This document shows, piece by piece, positions 25,841 through 34,257 of a stretch of 64,000 bases of DNA. The notes under the pieces were generated by a model. It saw nothing but the letters and a program-made list of their open reading frames with translations, did not search any database and was not told the origin of the DNA. Origin of the DNA: G965222535 sp965222535 (GTDB lineage: Bacteria; Pseudomonadota; Gammaproteobacteria; HK1); contig OZ244957.1 in the NCBI GenBank assembly GCA_965222535.1, positions 2,697,429 through 2,761,428 on the forward strand, written 5' to 3'. A program made the translations under genes and the position numbers. The first letter of the stretch is position 1. Each line of letters begins with the position of its first letter.

Positions 25841-26866
25841 GTCACATCCCGCAGGATTGTATGGATTTTTTGAGAATAAATGCCGGGTTCCGTGAGGTTG
25901 CAGGCGAGTTCTTTGAACCGATGAGTGGATTTTTGTTGCCACTGTTGCATAGCGCTCATAGGGGATAGGTGACCTAAAGACTTCTGGGGAATGGCATGAT
26001 TGTAGAGTCTAACATAGCGAAGGATAGTTTGAGACAGGGTTTGAGAGGAGTCGAAGGGATAGGTATTGAGGATTTCTGCGATACGGCCGTTGAAGCGTTC
26101 AATCATGCCATTGGTTTGCGGGTGTCGGGGTTTGATGAGGCGGTGCACGATATTGTGAACTTGGCACGTTTTATCAAAGGGATGACGCCCGGTGGGCTGC
26201 CGTTCACCCGTGGCACAGAAACGGTCAGTGAATTCCTTGCCGTTGTCGGTAAGGATTTTATTGATGGTAAAAGGTGCCTTGTCAATCAAACGGCTAAGAA
26301 ACTCATTCGCGGTTTGCGCCGACTTGTTGTCATGGATCTCGACATAAACCCAGCGGGTTGAGCGGTCAATGGCAGCGAACAAGTACTTGTGTCGAGGCTC
26401 GTCAGGCATTTTAGGAAGGTATTTGATGTCGACGTGGACAAACCCGGGTTCATCGTCCTTGAAGGGTTTCGGCTTGGCAGTCGCAACGGAAGGTTCAAGC
26501 TGCTCACGTAACACGTTGAGATTAGAAACGTTATGTCGGCGCAAACAACGGCTCACCCCCGAACGCGAGACCGTGGTGTTGAGGAACTCATGTGTGACGG
26601 CCAATAGGTCGTCCAAGGGGAGTAGCAGGTTGGTTCGCAAGGCAACCGTTATTTGCTCTTGTGCAGGGGAGAGATTGGCTGTAAAGGGTATGCGGGCGGG
26701 AGGATGCCTCGGCAGTACTTTGACGCTTGCGCCACTTGGCTACCGTGTGGCGGTTGAGATGATAAAGGTCTGCCAGCTCTGTGTTGGTAATAGAGGCTGG
26801 CTGGGCTTGACGTTCTCGGCGGATAGCCGGTGAGGTGCGTGCGTTTTTGTGGAGTTGAAGGTTCAT
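25828..26866 (-). pseudogene. IS481-family transposase, frameshifted
   Basis: Two overlapping minus-strand frames together make one transposase. The first (from 26866) holds the helix-turn-helix ELADLYHLNRHTVAKWRKR and SSRPHTLY. The second begins with LSPAQEQITVALRTNLLLP and carries the DDE core HVDIKYLP, LTDNGKEF and NGMIERFNGR. The frame changes near 26675-26690, between RPHTLY and LSPAQEQ, consistent with a small indel. IS481 elements normally encode one uninterrupted protein, so this copy is probably dead. The C-terminal reading overlaps the gmhB start, placing the IS edge immediately upstream of gmhB. The terminal inverted repeats were not resolved. Confidence 0.85.
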
Positions 26867-26894
26867 CGTTTCGGTGCCTCGGAAAATGTTTGAT

Positions 26895-26949
26895 GTAAGG
26901 GAAGCGGACGCCAGTCGCCCTACGGGCTCCTTTCTTCCGCTTCCCTTAC
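26895..26949 (+). other. Long hairpin
   Basis: Arms GTAAGGGAAGCGGA (26895-26908) and TCCGCTTCCCTTAC (26936-26949) are perfect 14-bp complements around a 27-base loop. It lies just upstream of the transposase gene and may be part of the IS end or a terminator; no T-tract follows. Confidence 0.6.
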
Positions 26950-27022
26950 CAACTGCCTTAATACCTTTCTCGCTAGGAACAGAGGATGGCTACGGAAGGG
27001 TACACAATGTGCCGGCACGGAA

Positions 27023-27061
27023 TAACTACCTCGACTAGCGAAGCTGGTTTTTCGTGGCACC
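27023..27061 (+). repeat. Intergenic element hairpin fragment
   Basis: AACTACCTCGACTAGCGAAG then CTGGTTTTTCGTGGCACC, the terminal hairpin of the family A element. It abuts the decayed IS481 remnant. Confidence 0.7.
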
Positions 27062-27356
27062 ATTCAGAACACAAGTATTCACGGCAACAGGCAATAAGTC
27101 AGAAAGGGATAACAGCGGCTGTTTGCGAAGATAAACAACGATCGTTTATTGTTCTTTTGATAAGGTCGATTGCATATGGTATACGGTATGCGAACGGTCG
27201 GTGGAAGTCAGATCGTCGCTTCCACTTGCGAATCGTGGCTTCGCTGATGCCGTATTGTTGCGCTAGGGCGGTAATCGGTGCTTGGGCTGTTGGCCTATTT
27301 CTTTACGGATAGCCACGGGCGGTGGTTTTGGCATTTTTATGCCGTAAGAGGTTCAT
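27062..27356 (-). pseudogene. Second IS481-family transposase remnant (N-terminal part)
   Basis: From the ATG at 27356 the minus strand reads MNLLRHKNAKTTARG. With a frameshift it continues AIRKEIGQQPKAPITALAQQ, YGISEATIRKWKRR, a DRSHT segment and LSKEQ-TIVVYLRKQPLLSL. This is the same HTH-plus-linker region as the neighbouring transposase but diverged. At least one frameshift and an in-frame stop interrupt it, and it ends at an intergenic-element hairpin without any DDE core. It is a relic of an older insertion. Confidence 0.7.
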
Positions 27357-27456
27357 TGAACGCTCCTTGAAGGCTGGATTCTTCTTCCATCAGGATGCTT
27401 CTTGCTATCAGCAAAGGATACCTCCTTGGGTCTATGCAATCATCTAGTACTGAGCG

Positions 27457-28101
27457 CTAAGGCATAGGCCCCAGGGATTTGTGATCAAAACCGCACAGAT
27501 CGACGATTAGGCAACTGTGGCATTTGGGTTTCTTGGCGGTGCATGTATAACGCCCGTGCAGAATCAACCAATGGTGTGCGTTGCGATGGAATTCGTGCGG
27601 CAACCGATGCAGCAACTGCTTCTCGACGTCAAGCGGGGTTTTACCAACCCCCATCTTGGTGCGATTGGCGACACGGTAGATATGGGTATCGACGGCGATT
27701 GTGGGGACGCCAAAAGCGGTATTCAGCACCACGTTGGCAGTTTTTCTGCCAACCCCGGGCAAGCCCGTAAGAGCTTTGCGATCGTGAGGAACTGCGCCGT
27801 TGTGCTTGTCCAGCAGCAACCGACAGGTGGCGATGATGTTCTGCGCTTTGGTGTTGTACAACCCAATGCTACGGATATAACCGCGCACCCCTCCTTCGCC
27901 TAACGCAAGCATCGCGGTCGGCGTTGCGGCAACTGCAAACAACCCCCGTGTCGCTTTGTTGACGCTGACATCGGTGGCCTGAGCGCTCAGCATAACGGCC
28001 ACCAGCAGCTCAAAAGGCGTTTGGTAGCGTAGCTCGGTTGTTGGCGATGGATTTTGTTGTCGCAATCGGCGAAAGGCTTCGCGGCAGTTATTATCGTCCA
28101 T
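27457..28101 (-). CDS. nth: Endonuclease III
   Basis: 214 residues. This DNA glycosylase/AP lyase removes oxidised pyrimidines in base excision repair. The helix-hairpin-helix LPGVGRKTA carries the catalytic Lys120, VDTHIYRV carries Asp138 (the same numbering as the E. coli enzyme), and the C-terminal [4Fe-4S] loop has four cysteines spaced C-x6-C-x2-C-x5-C. Length and start match the family. Stand-alone gene; the nearest intergenic-element copy lies 500 bp upstream and is oriented towards it. Confidence 0.97.
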   Translation of the reverse strand: MDDNNCREAFRRLRQQNPSPTTELRYQTPFELLVAVMLSAQATDVSVNKATRGLFAVAATPTAMLALGEGGVRGYIRSIGLYNTKAQNIIATCRLLLDKHNGAVPHDRKALTGLPGVGRKTANVVLNTAFGVPTIAVDTHIYRVANRTKMGVGKTPLDVEKQLLHRLPHEFHRNAHHWLILHGRYTCTAKKPKCHSCLIVDLCGFDHKSLGPMP

Positions 28102-29101
28102 GTGGCTGAAACGGCGTCAAAGACGTGGGCGCTACCCGCAGGCAGTGCAATTCGCTTGTCATGCAACGGATTGTCGATGCGCCCCGTATGGGGAGGTATT
28201 AGGGAACTTACGATTAAGTACTCATGATGCTGAGCCTTCTCGCGCAAAATGGTTATTTTCCCTCAAAGGAGCGTGCTTTTTGTTTGATTATTCAGCGTCA
28301 CTATGCCGATTTTCCAGCCTGTTTGCCTACTACTCCTGCATTGCAGCACTAACACAGCGCTCGGATTATCTTTCTCATCATAGCATTCACTAAAGGGCAT
28401 CTTTCATCGCTGGGAACCTCACCATTGCTGCATACAATGAATGCGTAGCATCGTCATCAATGGGTAGGGTCGACGACCGTTACCTGCCTTGGGGCAGTGG
28501 CTCAAACCACTACCGCCAGCTTTCTACATGGCATAAGCTTTTGCCATCCGACCCAGAAGCCTCTTTTTGCGGGGCGGATGGTGCTTGTTGTGATATTCAA
28601 CTGGGAACCTCGAAAAAACTCAATGGGGTGAGGGGTTGGGGAAAGGGGCATGATCGCCCGTAACGTAAGCCGCTGATTTATAATCCTTCCCCCCAATAGA
28701 CAAGCCCCGCAGGGCACTTCGACAAGCTAGCGAAGCTGGTTTTTCTAGGTGCCCAACTATCGGCAAAACAAAGTTGGTGTTTCATCGTATAAGACTCCTA
28801 GAGCGATATACGTCAGACTGCATCATCTCGGGACACTTATCTCGCATCTTTCCAAGGAGTCACTCACTGAGCGGATAAACCATCGCGCCTACCGTAACCC
28901 AACAGACTGCTTTGCAACAGGGAGGGCAGTCGCCAATACGGCGAGCACCCGCGCTATAGTAGAATGGGTACTAATGTATTGAAATTGCATTGTGCGATGG
29001 CGCAGGCGCGGCATGTGGGGCCTGCGCTCACGTTCTTCTCTAAAGCAAAGTTCTCAAAGTCAGTAACACCTTGCCTGCACGCCGAAGCAGTCCCCTCTTC
29101 T
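28102..29101. other. One-kilobase intergenic region
   Basis: No recognisable gene in 28102-28602 or 28755-29101; the open frames there are short and match nothing known to me. It holds one complete family A element (28603-28754). A small GC hairpin with arms GCGCAGGC and GCCTGCGC (29000-29027) lies beyond the yggT stop and could end that transcript, though no T-run follows. It may be the site of a decayed gene. Confidence 0.5.
28603..28754 (+). repeat. Intergenic element copy 6 (family A, complete)
   Basis: GGGAACCTCGAAAAAACTC, GTTGGGGAAAGGGGC, the core CGTAAGCCGCTGATTTATAA, CCTTCCCCCCAATAGAC, and the hairpin from GGGCACTTCGACAAGC to GGTTTTTCTAGGTGCCC. The GGAACCTC end points to nth. Confidence 0.92.
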
Positions 29102-29680
29102 TCACATCAGGTGTCGTGCAAAATCAGTGATTGGAGCGATCACCAAGATGATCGCCAGTTGCAACCCGATGATCGCCACCAGCGGTGACAGATCAACACC
29201 GTTTATGGGGTTTATGAAGCGTCGCGACAGTGCCAGCAGAGGGTCGCTCAGGACGTATAATAACTCAGTCAGCGAATGATAATGGTGCGGGTTGAGCCAC
29301 GCCAACAGCGCCCTGATGAGGATCGCAAATAAAAATACATAGAGGGCTAAACGCAACAGTTCAGCGATGGCATAGACGAGGAACCCAAGCACCACCACAG
29401 CACCGCCAGCAAGCAACGCTAACACGCTGATCTGGATAAACTGCAACCCCACCAACAACAACAAAGCGGCGCAGTTAATGGTTTTATAACGACCGACGAG
29501 GTGCTCAAGTGGTTGCAATAACGGATTGCTTACGCGCACCAGGAACTGCGATCCCGGGTTATAGAAATCAGCTCCTTGCCACTGCAGCAAAAAACGTAGC
29601 ATGACCAGAAAAATATACACATCAAACACGGTTTCGATGAGAAAAGCAGTAGCGGCGGAAAAATACCCGAGGCCCATCAT
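29102..29680 (-). CDS. yggT: YggT-family membrane protein
   Basis: 192 residues with two copies of the YggT module. Each pairs membrane segments with a conserved loop: RFLLQWQGADFYNPGSQFLV with SNPLLQPLEHLVG in the first, and the more diverged ALLAWLNPHHYHSLTELLY with SDPLLALSRRFINP in the second. These are inner-membrane proteins whose exact role is unsettled; links to osmotic tolerance and cell-division membrane biology have been proposed. The ATG overlaps the proC stop codon, so it is translationally coupled in the yggS-proC-yggT order. Confidence 0.92.
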   Translation of the reverse strand: MMGLGYFSAATAFLIETVFDVYIFLVMLRFLLQWQGADFYNPGSQFLVRVSNPLLQPLEHLVGRYKTINCAALLLLVGLQFIQISVLALLAGGAVVVLGFLVYAIAELLRLALYVFLFAILIRALLAWLNPHHYHSLTELLYVLSDPLLALSRRFINPINGVDLSPLVAIIGLQLAIILVIAPITDFARHLM

Positions 29681-30510
29681 TCCGCTCCAAACTCATCGCC
29701 AAGGGCGATCGCACGTGCACGCGCGGCGCTTATCGCCTGCGATATAAACCCCATAACATCGTTGCCATGCAGTGACTGCAACGCTGCCTCGGTGGCACCT
29801 CCGGGTGATGTCACCCGTTCGCGCAATACACTCGGTGACTCGCCGCTCTCAAGCGCCATGCGCGCCGCGCCAAGTGCTGTTTGCAACACCAATCGCCTAG
29901 CTGCTGCATCGGACAATCCCAACTGTTTTGCTGCATCCACCATCCATTCCATCAACTGAAAATAATACGCCGGACCGCTGCCAGAAACCGCCGTCACAGT
30001 ATCCAGATCGGATTCGTCATTGAACCACACGGAAATCCCTATGCTGTTCATGATTTCCTCAGCCTGTCGCCGCTGCCTAGGATTGACCGCTGCATCAGCG
30101 TACATCCCAGTAGCGCTCAGCTGGATCAGTGCCGGTGTATTTGGCATGGCACGCACCACGGCACCGTGCGGGAGCGCCAACCAGCGTTTCAAATGCAGCG
30201 CCCGGATACCGGCGACTATCGAGACAAATAAGGGCACCCGCGGCGCACTAATAAGCGCGAGTTCCATTGCCACCTGCTTCACGATCTGCGGCTTTACCGC
30301 CAGTACGATCACGTCAACCGTTTCCGCACAAGCGCAGTTGTCGTCCATCACCACCACCGAGAAGCGCTCTTTGAGCGCCTCTCTGGTGTTTTTATCCGGG
30401 TCAGATACTGTGATCGCCGCAGGGGCATAGCACCCCTCGCGAATCATCCCGCCTATCAAACTGCTGGCCATATTACCGCCGCCGATAAAGCCAACCGAGT
30501 ATTTTCTCAC
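29677..30510 (-). CDS. proC: Pyrroline-5-carboxylate reductase
   Basis: About 277 residues. It reduces pyrroline-5-carboxylate to proline. The N-terminal Rossmann motif GFIGGGNMA, the VLAVKPQ segment, the MPNTPAL motif and the C-terminal SGSGPAYYF / TSPGGATEAAL substrate-binding region are all family hallmarks. The start is non-ATG: GTG at 30510 or TTG at 30513. The intergenic element ends at 30514, so its terminal TGAGG lies seven bases before the GTG and would serve as the Shine-Dalgarno sequence. Confidence 0.95.
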   Translation of the reverse strand: MRKYSVGFIGGGNMASSLIGGMIREGCYAPAAITVSDPDKNTREALKERFSVVVMDDNCACAETVDVIVLAVKPQIVKQVAMELALISAPRVPLFVSIVAGIRALHLKRWLALPHGAVVRAMPNTPALIQLSATGMYADAAVNPRQRRQAEEIMNSIGISVWFNDESDLDTVTAVSGSGPAYYFQLMEWMVDAAKQLGLSDAAARRLVLQTALGAARMALESGESPSVLRERVTSPGGATEAALQSLHGNDVMGFISQAISAARARAIALGDEFGAE

Positions 30511-30513
30511 CAA

Positions 30514-30674
30514 GGAACCTCAAAAACCTCAACGGGATGGAAGGGGAAGGGGTAGGGAATAAGGGAAGGGGCACCGCTCACTTGCCGCGTAAGCGGTTGA
30601 TTGGTAATCATTTCCCCAATAGATATGCCCCGCAGGGTACCTCGGAGAATCCGCAAAGCGGGCTTTCGAGGTGC
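30514..30674 (+). repeat. Intergenic element copy 7, abutting the proC start
   Basis: GGAACCTCAAAAACCTC, GGGATGGAAGGGGAAGGGG with an extra G-run insertion, GTAAGCGGTTGATTGG, TTTCCCCAATAGATATGCCC and the hairpin from GGGTACCTCGGAG to GGGCTTTCGAGGTGC. It separates proC from yggS although the two are usually adjacent, and its end touches the proC start codon. Confidence 0.92.
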
Positions 30675-30745
30675 GAATCAGCCTAGTCAGACGGTTATAA
30701 CCAAGCCTTCCTTTGGGCGGCTTTGGCAGCGCAAACGGCACAGCG

Positions 30746-31462
30746 CTAGCGCGAGCGTTGACCGAAAATCGCCCTTCCGACACGCACTATCGAGCTATTT
30801 TCAGCGATCGCAGCCTCCATATCCATGCTCATGCCCATCGACAGAGTATCCAGAGCATAGCCATTATGATTGAGCCGCTCCCAGAGTTGATACAACTCGC
30901 GAAACCACATGCGTTGGCGTTCAAACAACGTTTCAATGGGCGGCAAGGCCATCAGCCCGCGCAACCGCAGCCGCGGCAATGCAGCTACCGCCGCCGCCAA
31001 CTCGGGCAGTTGTTCAATGCTGACCCCAGATTTGTTTTCCTCGTGCGCCAGATTGACTTGCAAACAAACGTTCAGCGGGGGTTTTGAATCACTGCGCTGT
31101 TGCGCTAAACGCTTTGCAATCGATACCCGATCGAGGCTATGCAGCCAATCAAAATGTGCCGCTATTGCAGCCGTCTTATTCGATTGCACAGCACCGATAA
31201 AATGCCATTGCAGCTGCGGGTGAATATCTGCCTGGATTTTAGGCAATGCTTCTTGGAGTTGATTTTCGCCAAACGCCAGCTGTCCAGCATCGCAGGCGGC
31301 GCGGATCGCTTCAAGCCGCTGAGTCTTGCTGACCGCTAACAGGCTGACGGCATGTGAAGGGCGTCCATAACGCGTCTCGGCAGATCGCATCCGCGCTCGG
31401 ACAGCACGCAGCGCACGGCGTACTTGAACGGCATCGGGAATAACGGCAGCGGTGGACACCAA
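30746..31462 (-). CDS. yggS: Pyridoxal-phosphate homeostasis protein, YggS/PROSC family
   Basis: About 238 residues, a TIM-barrel PLP-binding protein without known catalysis that buffers free pyridoxal phosphate. Landmarks are LLAVSKTQ with the PLP lysine, AFGENQLQEALPK, WHFIGAVQSNK, and the C-terminal LSMGMSMDMEAAI and RVGRAIFG phosphate-binding segments. The start is TTG at 31462 or GTG at 31459. It lies 36 bp after ald on the same strand, so ald-yggS are probably cotranscribed; the element copy at 30514-30674 then intervenes before proC. Confidence 0.95.
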   Translation of the reverse strand: MVSTAAVIPDAVQVRRALRAVRARMRSAETRYGRPSHAVSLLAVSKTQRLEAIRAACDAGQLAFGENQLQEALPKIQADIHPQLQWHFIGAVQSNKTAAIAAHFDWLHSLDRVSIAKRLAQQRSDSKPPLNVCLQVNLAHEENKSGVSIEQLPELAAAVAALPRLRLRGLMALPPIETLFERQRMWFRELYQLWERLNHNGYALDTLSMGMSMDMEAAIAENSSIVRVGRAIFGQRSR

Positions 31463-31498
31463 GAATCAGCAACAGAAGACAAAGAGAGCGTGACCGGG

Positions 31499-32617
31499 CT
31501 ATCCCGCCAAAGCCTCCATTGCGGGTGTATAGCCGTAACCCAGCGCGCTTGCCACTGCAGGATGGGTGACCTTCCCGTGGAAGATATTGAGACCATTGCA
31601 AAAGTGCTGATCATCGAGCATCGCTCGGCGGTAGCCTTTATCGGCAAGGGTCAATACATACGGCAAGATCACATTGTTCAGCGCATAGGTTGAGGTGCGT
31701 GGCACTGCGCCGGGCATGTTGCTGACGCAGTAATGCACGACATCACTGAATACGTAGTATGGATCGCCATGGGTTGTCGGACGTGCGGTTTCAATGCACC
31801 CTCCCTGATCCACCGATACATCAACGACAACCGATCCCGGTCGCATGCGTTTGACCAGCTCAGTGCTAACAATTCTCGGGGTTTTAGCGCCTGGGATCAG
31901 CACGCTGCCAATCACGACATCGGCATCCAGCACATGCCGTTCAATTTCCTTTTGGGTCGAGTAGTTTGTATTGAGTGGTCGACCGAACTGACGCCAAAGG
32001 GCTCTCAGAGTCTCCACAGAACTATCGATCACCCACGTTGTCGCACCCATTCCGATAGCGATATGAGCTGCATGGGTGCCAACAGTGCCACCTCCGATAA
32101 TCAGCACTTTTGCCGGTCCTACCCCAGGAACGCCGCCTAACAGGATCCCTTTCCCGTGGTGGGCGCTTTCCAGACAATACGCTGCGGCTTGGAGCGAGAG
32201 ACGCCCCGCAATCTCCGACATAGGCGCTAACAACGGTAAGCCGCCATTGGCAGAAGTCACTGTTTCGAACGCGACAGCAACCACCCCAGCTTTAATTAAA
32301 GCCCGCGCCTGATCACTGTCCGGGGCCAAATGCAGGTAGCAAAACAGCGTTTGGTCTTCACGCATCAATGGCCACTCAATGGCCTGCGGCTCTTTGACTT
32401 TGACGATCATGTCCGCCTGCTGATAGACACTGGCCATGTCAGCGGCGATCTCAGCACCCACGGCGCGGTAATCAGCATCGGTGGCACGAATACCGTAACC
32501 GGCACCTGTTTGGATGATAACCGAATGCTGTCTTTGCGTCAGCTCGGCTACACTCTCTGGAGTAAGACCGACGCGCAGTTCATGCTCTTTTGATTCCTTG
32601 GGGATGCCAACCAGCAT
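31499..32617 (-). CDS. ald: Alanine dehydrogenase
   Basis: 372 residues, the usual length. It catalyses reversible NAD-dependent oxidative deamination of alanine to pyruvate and ammonia. Lys75 (VKVKEP) and His96 (YLHLA) are the conserved pyruvate-binding and catalytic residues; the NAD fold shows IIGGGTVGTHAA, and the catalytic aspartate lies in DVSVDQGG. An AGGG sequence precedes the ATG. Its association with proC and yggS suggests amino-acid catabolism and redox balance. Confidence 0.96.
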   Translation of the reverse strand: MLVGIPKESKEHELRVGLTPESVAELTQRQHSVIIQTGAGYGIRATDADYRAVGAEIAADMASVYQQADMIVKVKEPQAIEWPLMREDQTLFCYLHLAPDSDQARALIKAGVVAVAFETVTSANGGLPLLAPMSEIAGRLSLQAAAYCLESAHHGKGILLGGVPGVGPAKVLIIGGGTVGTHAAHIAIGMGATTWVIDSSVETLRALWRQFGRPLNTNYSTQKEIERHVLDADVVIGSVLIPGAKTPRIVSTELVKRMRPGSVVVDVSVDQGGCIETARPTTHGDPYYVFSDVVHYCVSNMPGAVPRTSTYALNNVILPYVLTLADKGYRRAMLDDQHFCNGLNIFHGKVTHPAVASALGYGYTPAMEALAG

Positions 32618-32658
32618 TATTTTTCATTGCCCTCTTAGCGCTTTATCAAAAATACATC

Positions 32659-32685
32659 CCTCTGGAGCTTATGCAGCCCCAGAGG
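32659..32685 (-). terminator. Probable terminator of the tctABC operon
   Basis: On the minus strand the stem CCTCTGG / CCAGAGG is followed by GATGTATTTTTG. It lies 60-85 bp beyond the tctC stop and before ald, so it can separate the two transcription units. The stem is short and the T-run is imperfect. Confidence 0.55.
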
Positions 32686-32743
32686 AGATGATCACAGGAA
32701 AGGTCAACAACAACCACAATTCAGCTGAACGCCGGCCACCGCT

Positions 32744-33733
32744 CTATTCTTTGATATCCGATATTAAGACAGTCAAATCATCTTGACGCTTTTGCCACAT
32801 TGCCTGCACTTCGGCGCGATTCATAATACGCAATGGCGATCCCGTTTGTTGCATCTTTTTCGCCACCCGTTTTTTGTTCCTGAACATTTCAGGTACGCGC
32901 TCGACAAGAAAAGCAATAATTTCCGGCGGCGTACCTTTGGGTGCCATGAGACCACGGAAGTTGACGCTGGAATCATCAACATCAATGCCTTGCTCTCTTA
33001 GGGTTGGCACATCCGGTAAGTAATCGTGCCTTTGGACATCGGCGACGGCGAGAATTTTAATTCGGTCTTTGCTGCGAAACGCATCCGACAGGTTGTTAAT
33101 ACCGGCCTTTACCTTTGCGCCGATAACGTCCTTCATGGCTCCAGCACCGCCCCTGGGATGCGGCACATAAGTCATGTCCACGCCGCTTGCTTTGACGATC
33201 TGCAGGAAAGCGATGTGGTGCCCAACAAACCTGCCTGCACCGTTGACGGTCAACGCCCCAGGGTTGGTTCTAGCATAAGCAACCAAATCGCCAGCGTTGT
33301 TGAATGGGCTATCTTGCGGCACGATCAAAACCGCTGGATCGGCTCCCCAGTTGCCGATCGGCTCTAAGTTGTTGATGTTGTATTTCACCTTGTCCGGGTA
33401 GGCAATCGACTGAGCGATAAAATGCGGGACGTTGTAGGCGGCCAATCGATAGCCATCGGGCTTGGCCTTGGTTACAAACTCATTCCAACCGACACGACCG
33501 CCAGCGCCGGGGCGATTAATAATATAAATCGGTTGTCCCAGATAGTCCTTCTGGGCTGACATCATCGACACAATACGTGCCTGAAAATCGGTTGCTCCGC
33601 CAGCGCCATAAGCGACCATTACCCCAATGGGTCGCTCTGGGTAACCATCGGCGTAAGCGATCGGTGCCGTGATCATTCCGCTGAACAGCAGCAGCGCCAG
33701 TTTTAAATGCTTTACTAATTTGAAACGCGACAT
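32744..33733 (-). CDS. tctC: Tripartite tricarboxylate transporter substrate-binding protein
   Basis: 329 residues. A signal peptide (MSRFKLVKHLKLALLLFSG...AYA) is followed by the Bug/TctC landmarks YPERPIGVMVAYGAGGATD and RPGAGGRVGWNEF. It is the periplasmic receptor of a TctABC system for a carboxylate such as citrate, but Bug-family receptors bind many different acids, so the ligand is open. A strong GGAGG lies nine bases before the ATG. It lies downstream of tctB and tctA on the same strand. Confidence 0.93.
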   Translation of the reverse strand: MSRFKLVKHLKLALLLFSGMITAPIAYADGYPERPIGVMVAYGAGGATDFQARIVSMMSAQKDYLGQPIYIINRPGAGGRVGWNEFVTKAKPDGYRLAAYNVPHFIAQSIAYPDKVKYNINNLEPIGNWGADPAVLIVPQDSPFNNAGDLVAYARTNPGALTVNGAGRFVGHHIAFLQIVKASGVDMTYVPHPRGGAGAMKDVIGAKVKAGINNLSDAFRSKDRIKILAVADVQRHDYLPDVPTLREQGIDVDDSSVNFRGLMAPKGTPPEIIAFLVERVPEMFRNKKRVAKKMQQTGSPLRIMNRAEVQAMWQKRQDDLTVLISDIKE

Positions 33734-33777
33734 AACACCATCCCTCCATTATAGGAACTACGACACGTAGCATCCTT

Positions 33778-34257
33778 TTATAGTAAAAGCCCTGCCGGTA
33801 CCTGAACATGCAGGGAAATAGAAAACATCAAATACAAGACCGCAACAAAGATACTACTGATCCCCATCGTTAGCAACAGACGACGGGGGGTAGAGTATAA
33901 AAGCGCTATCAAAAAAAATGCTGACCACGCTGAGGCATAAAATCCCAAGTCCTCGGCCAGCAACACATAAATCCAGATCAGCGCAACCCCGGGGGCGATC
34001 TTCTGCAGCAGCGGCAGGGTTAAAACTGGCGCTTTGGCAAAACCATTGAGCGCGAGACGAATAACGTTAATGGCGCAAAATACAACCATCAATACCGCGA
34101 CCAAGCGGGGAAACACATAAGCCGTCGGTTCTTCCGCAGTGAAGCCGGCATACGCCGCAACCAAAGCCAATGCGAGAACGAGAAAATCCCCGCCAACTGC
34201 TGCAGATAATGCCAAAATACGCTGCAGCAACGCCTCATCCCACCTTGTTGGATGCAC
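33778..34257 (-). CDS. tctB: Tripartite tricarboxylate transporter small membrane subunit
   Basis: 159 residues with four hydrophobic segments, the size and pattern of TctB. It starts with GTG at 34257 and overlaps the tctA 3' end by 23 bases, indicating translational coupling. TctB subunits are poorly conserved in sequence; the identification relies on size, topology and its position between tctA and tctC. Confidence 0.9.
   Translation of the reverse strand: MHPTRWDEALLQRILALSAAVGGDFLVLALALVAAYAGFTAEEPTAYVFPRLVAVLMVVFCAINVIRLALNGFAKAPVLTLPLLQKIAPGVALIWIYVLLAEDLGFYASAWSAFFLIALLYSTPRRLLLTMGISSIFVAVLYLMFSISLHVQVPAGLLL

Noticed and set aside
26675..26690. Programmed frameshift in the IS481-type transposase
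   Set aside because: No slippery heptamer or downstream stimulator was seen, and IS481-family transposases are normally single frame, so an inactivating indel is the simpler explanation.
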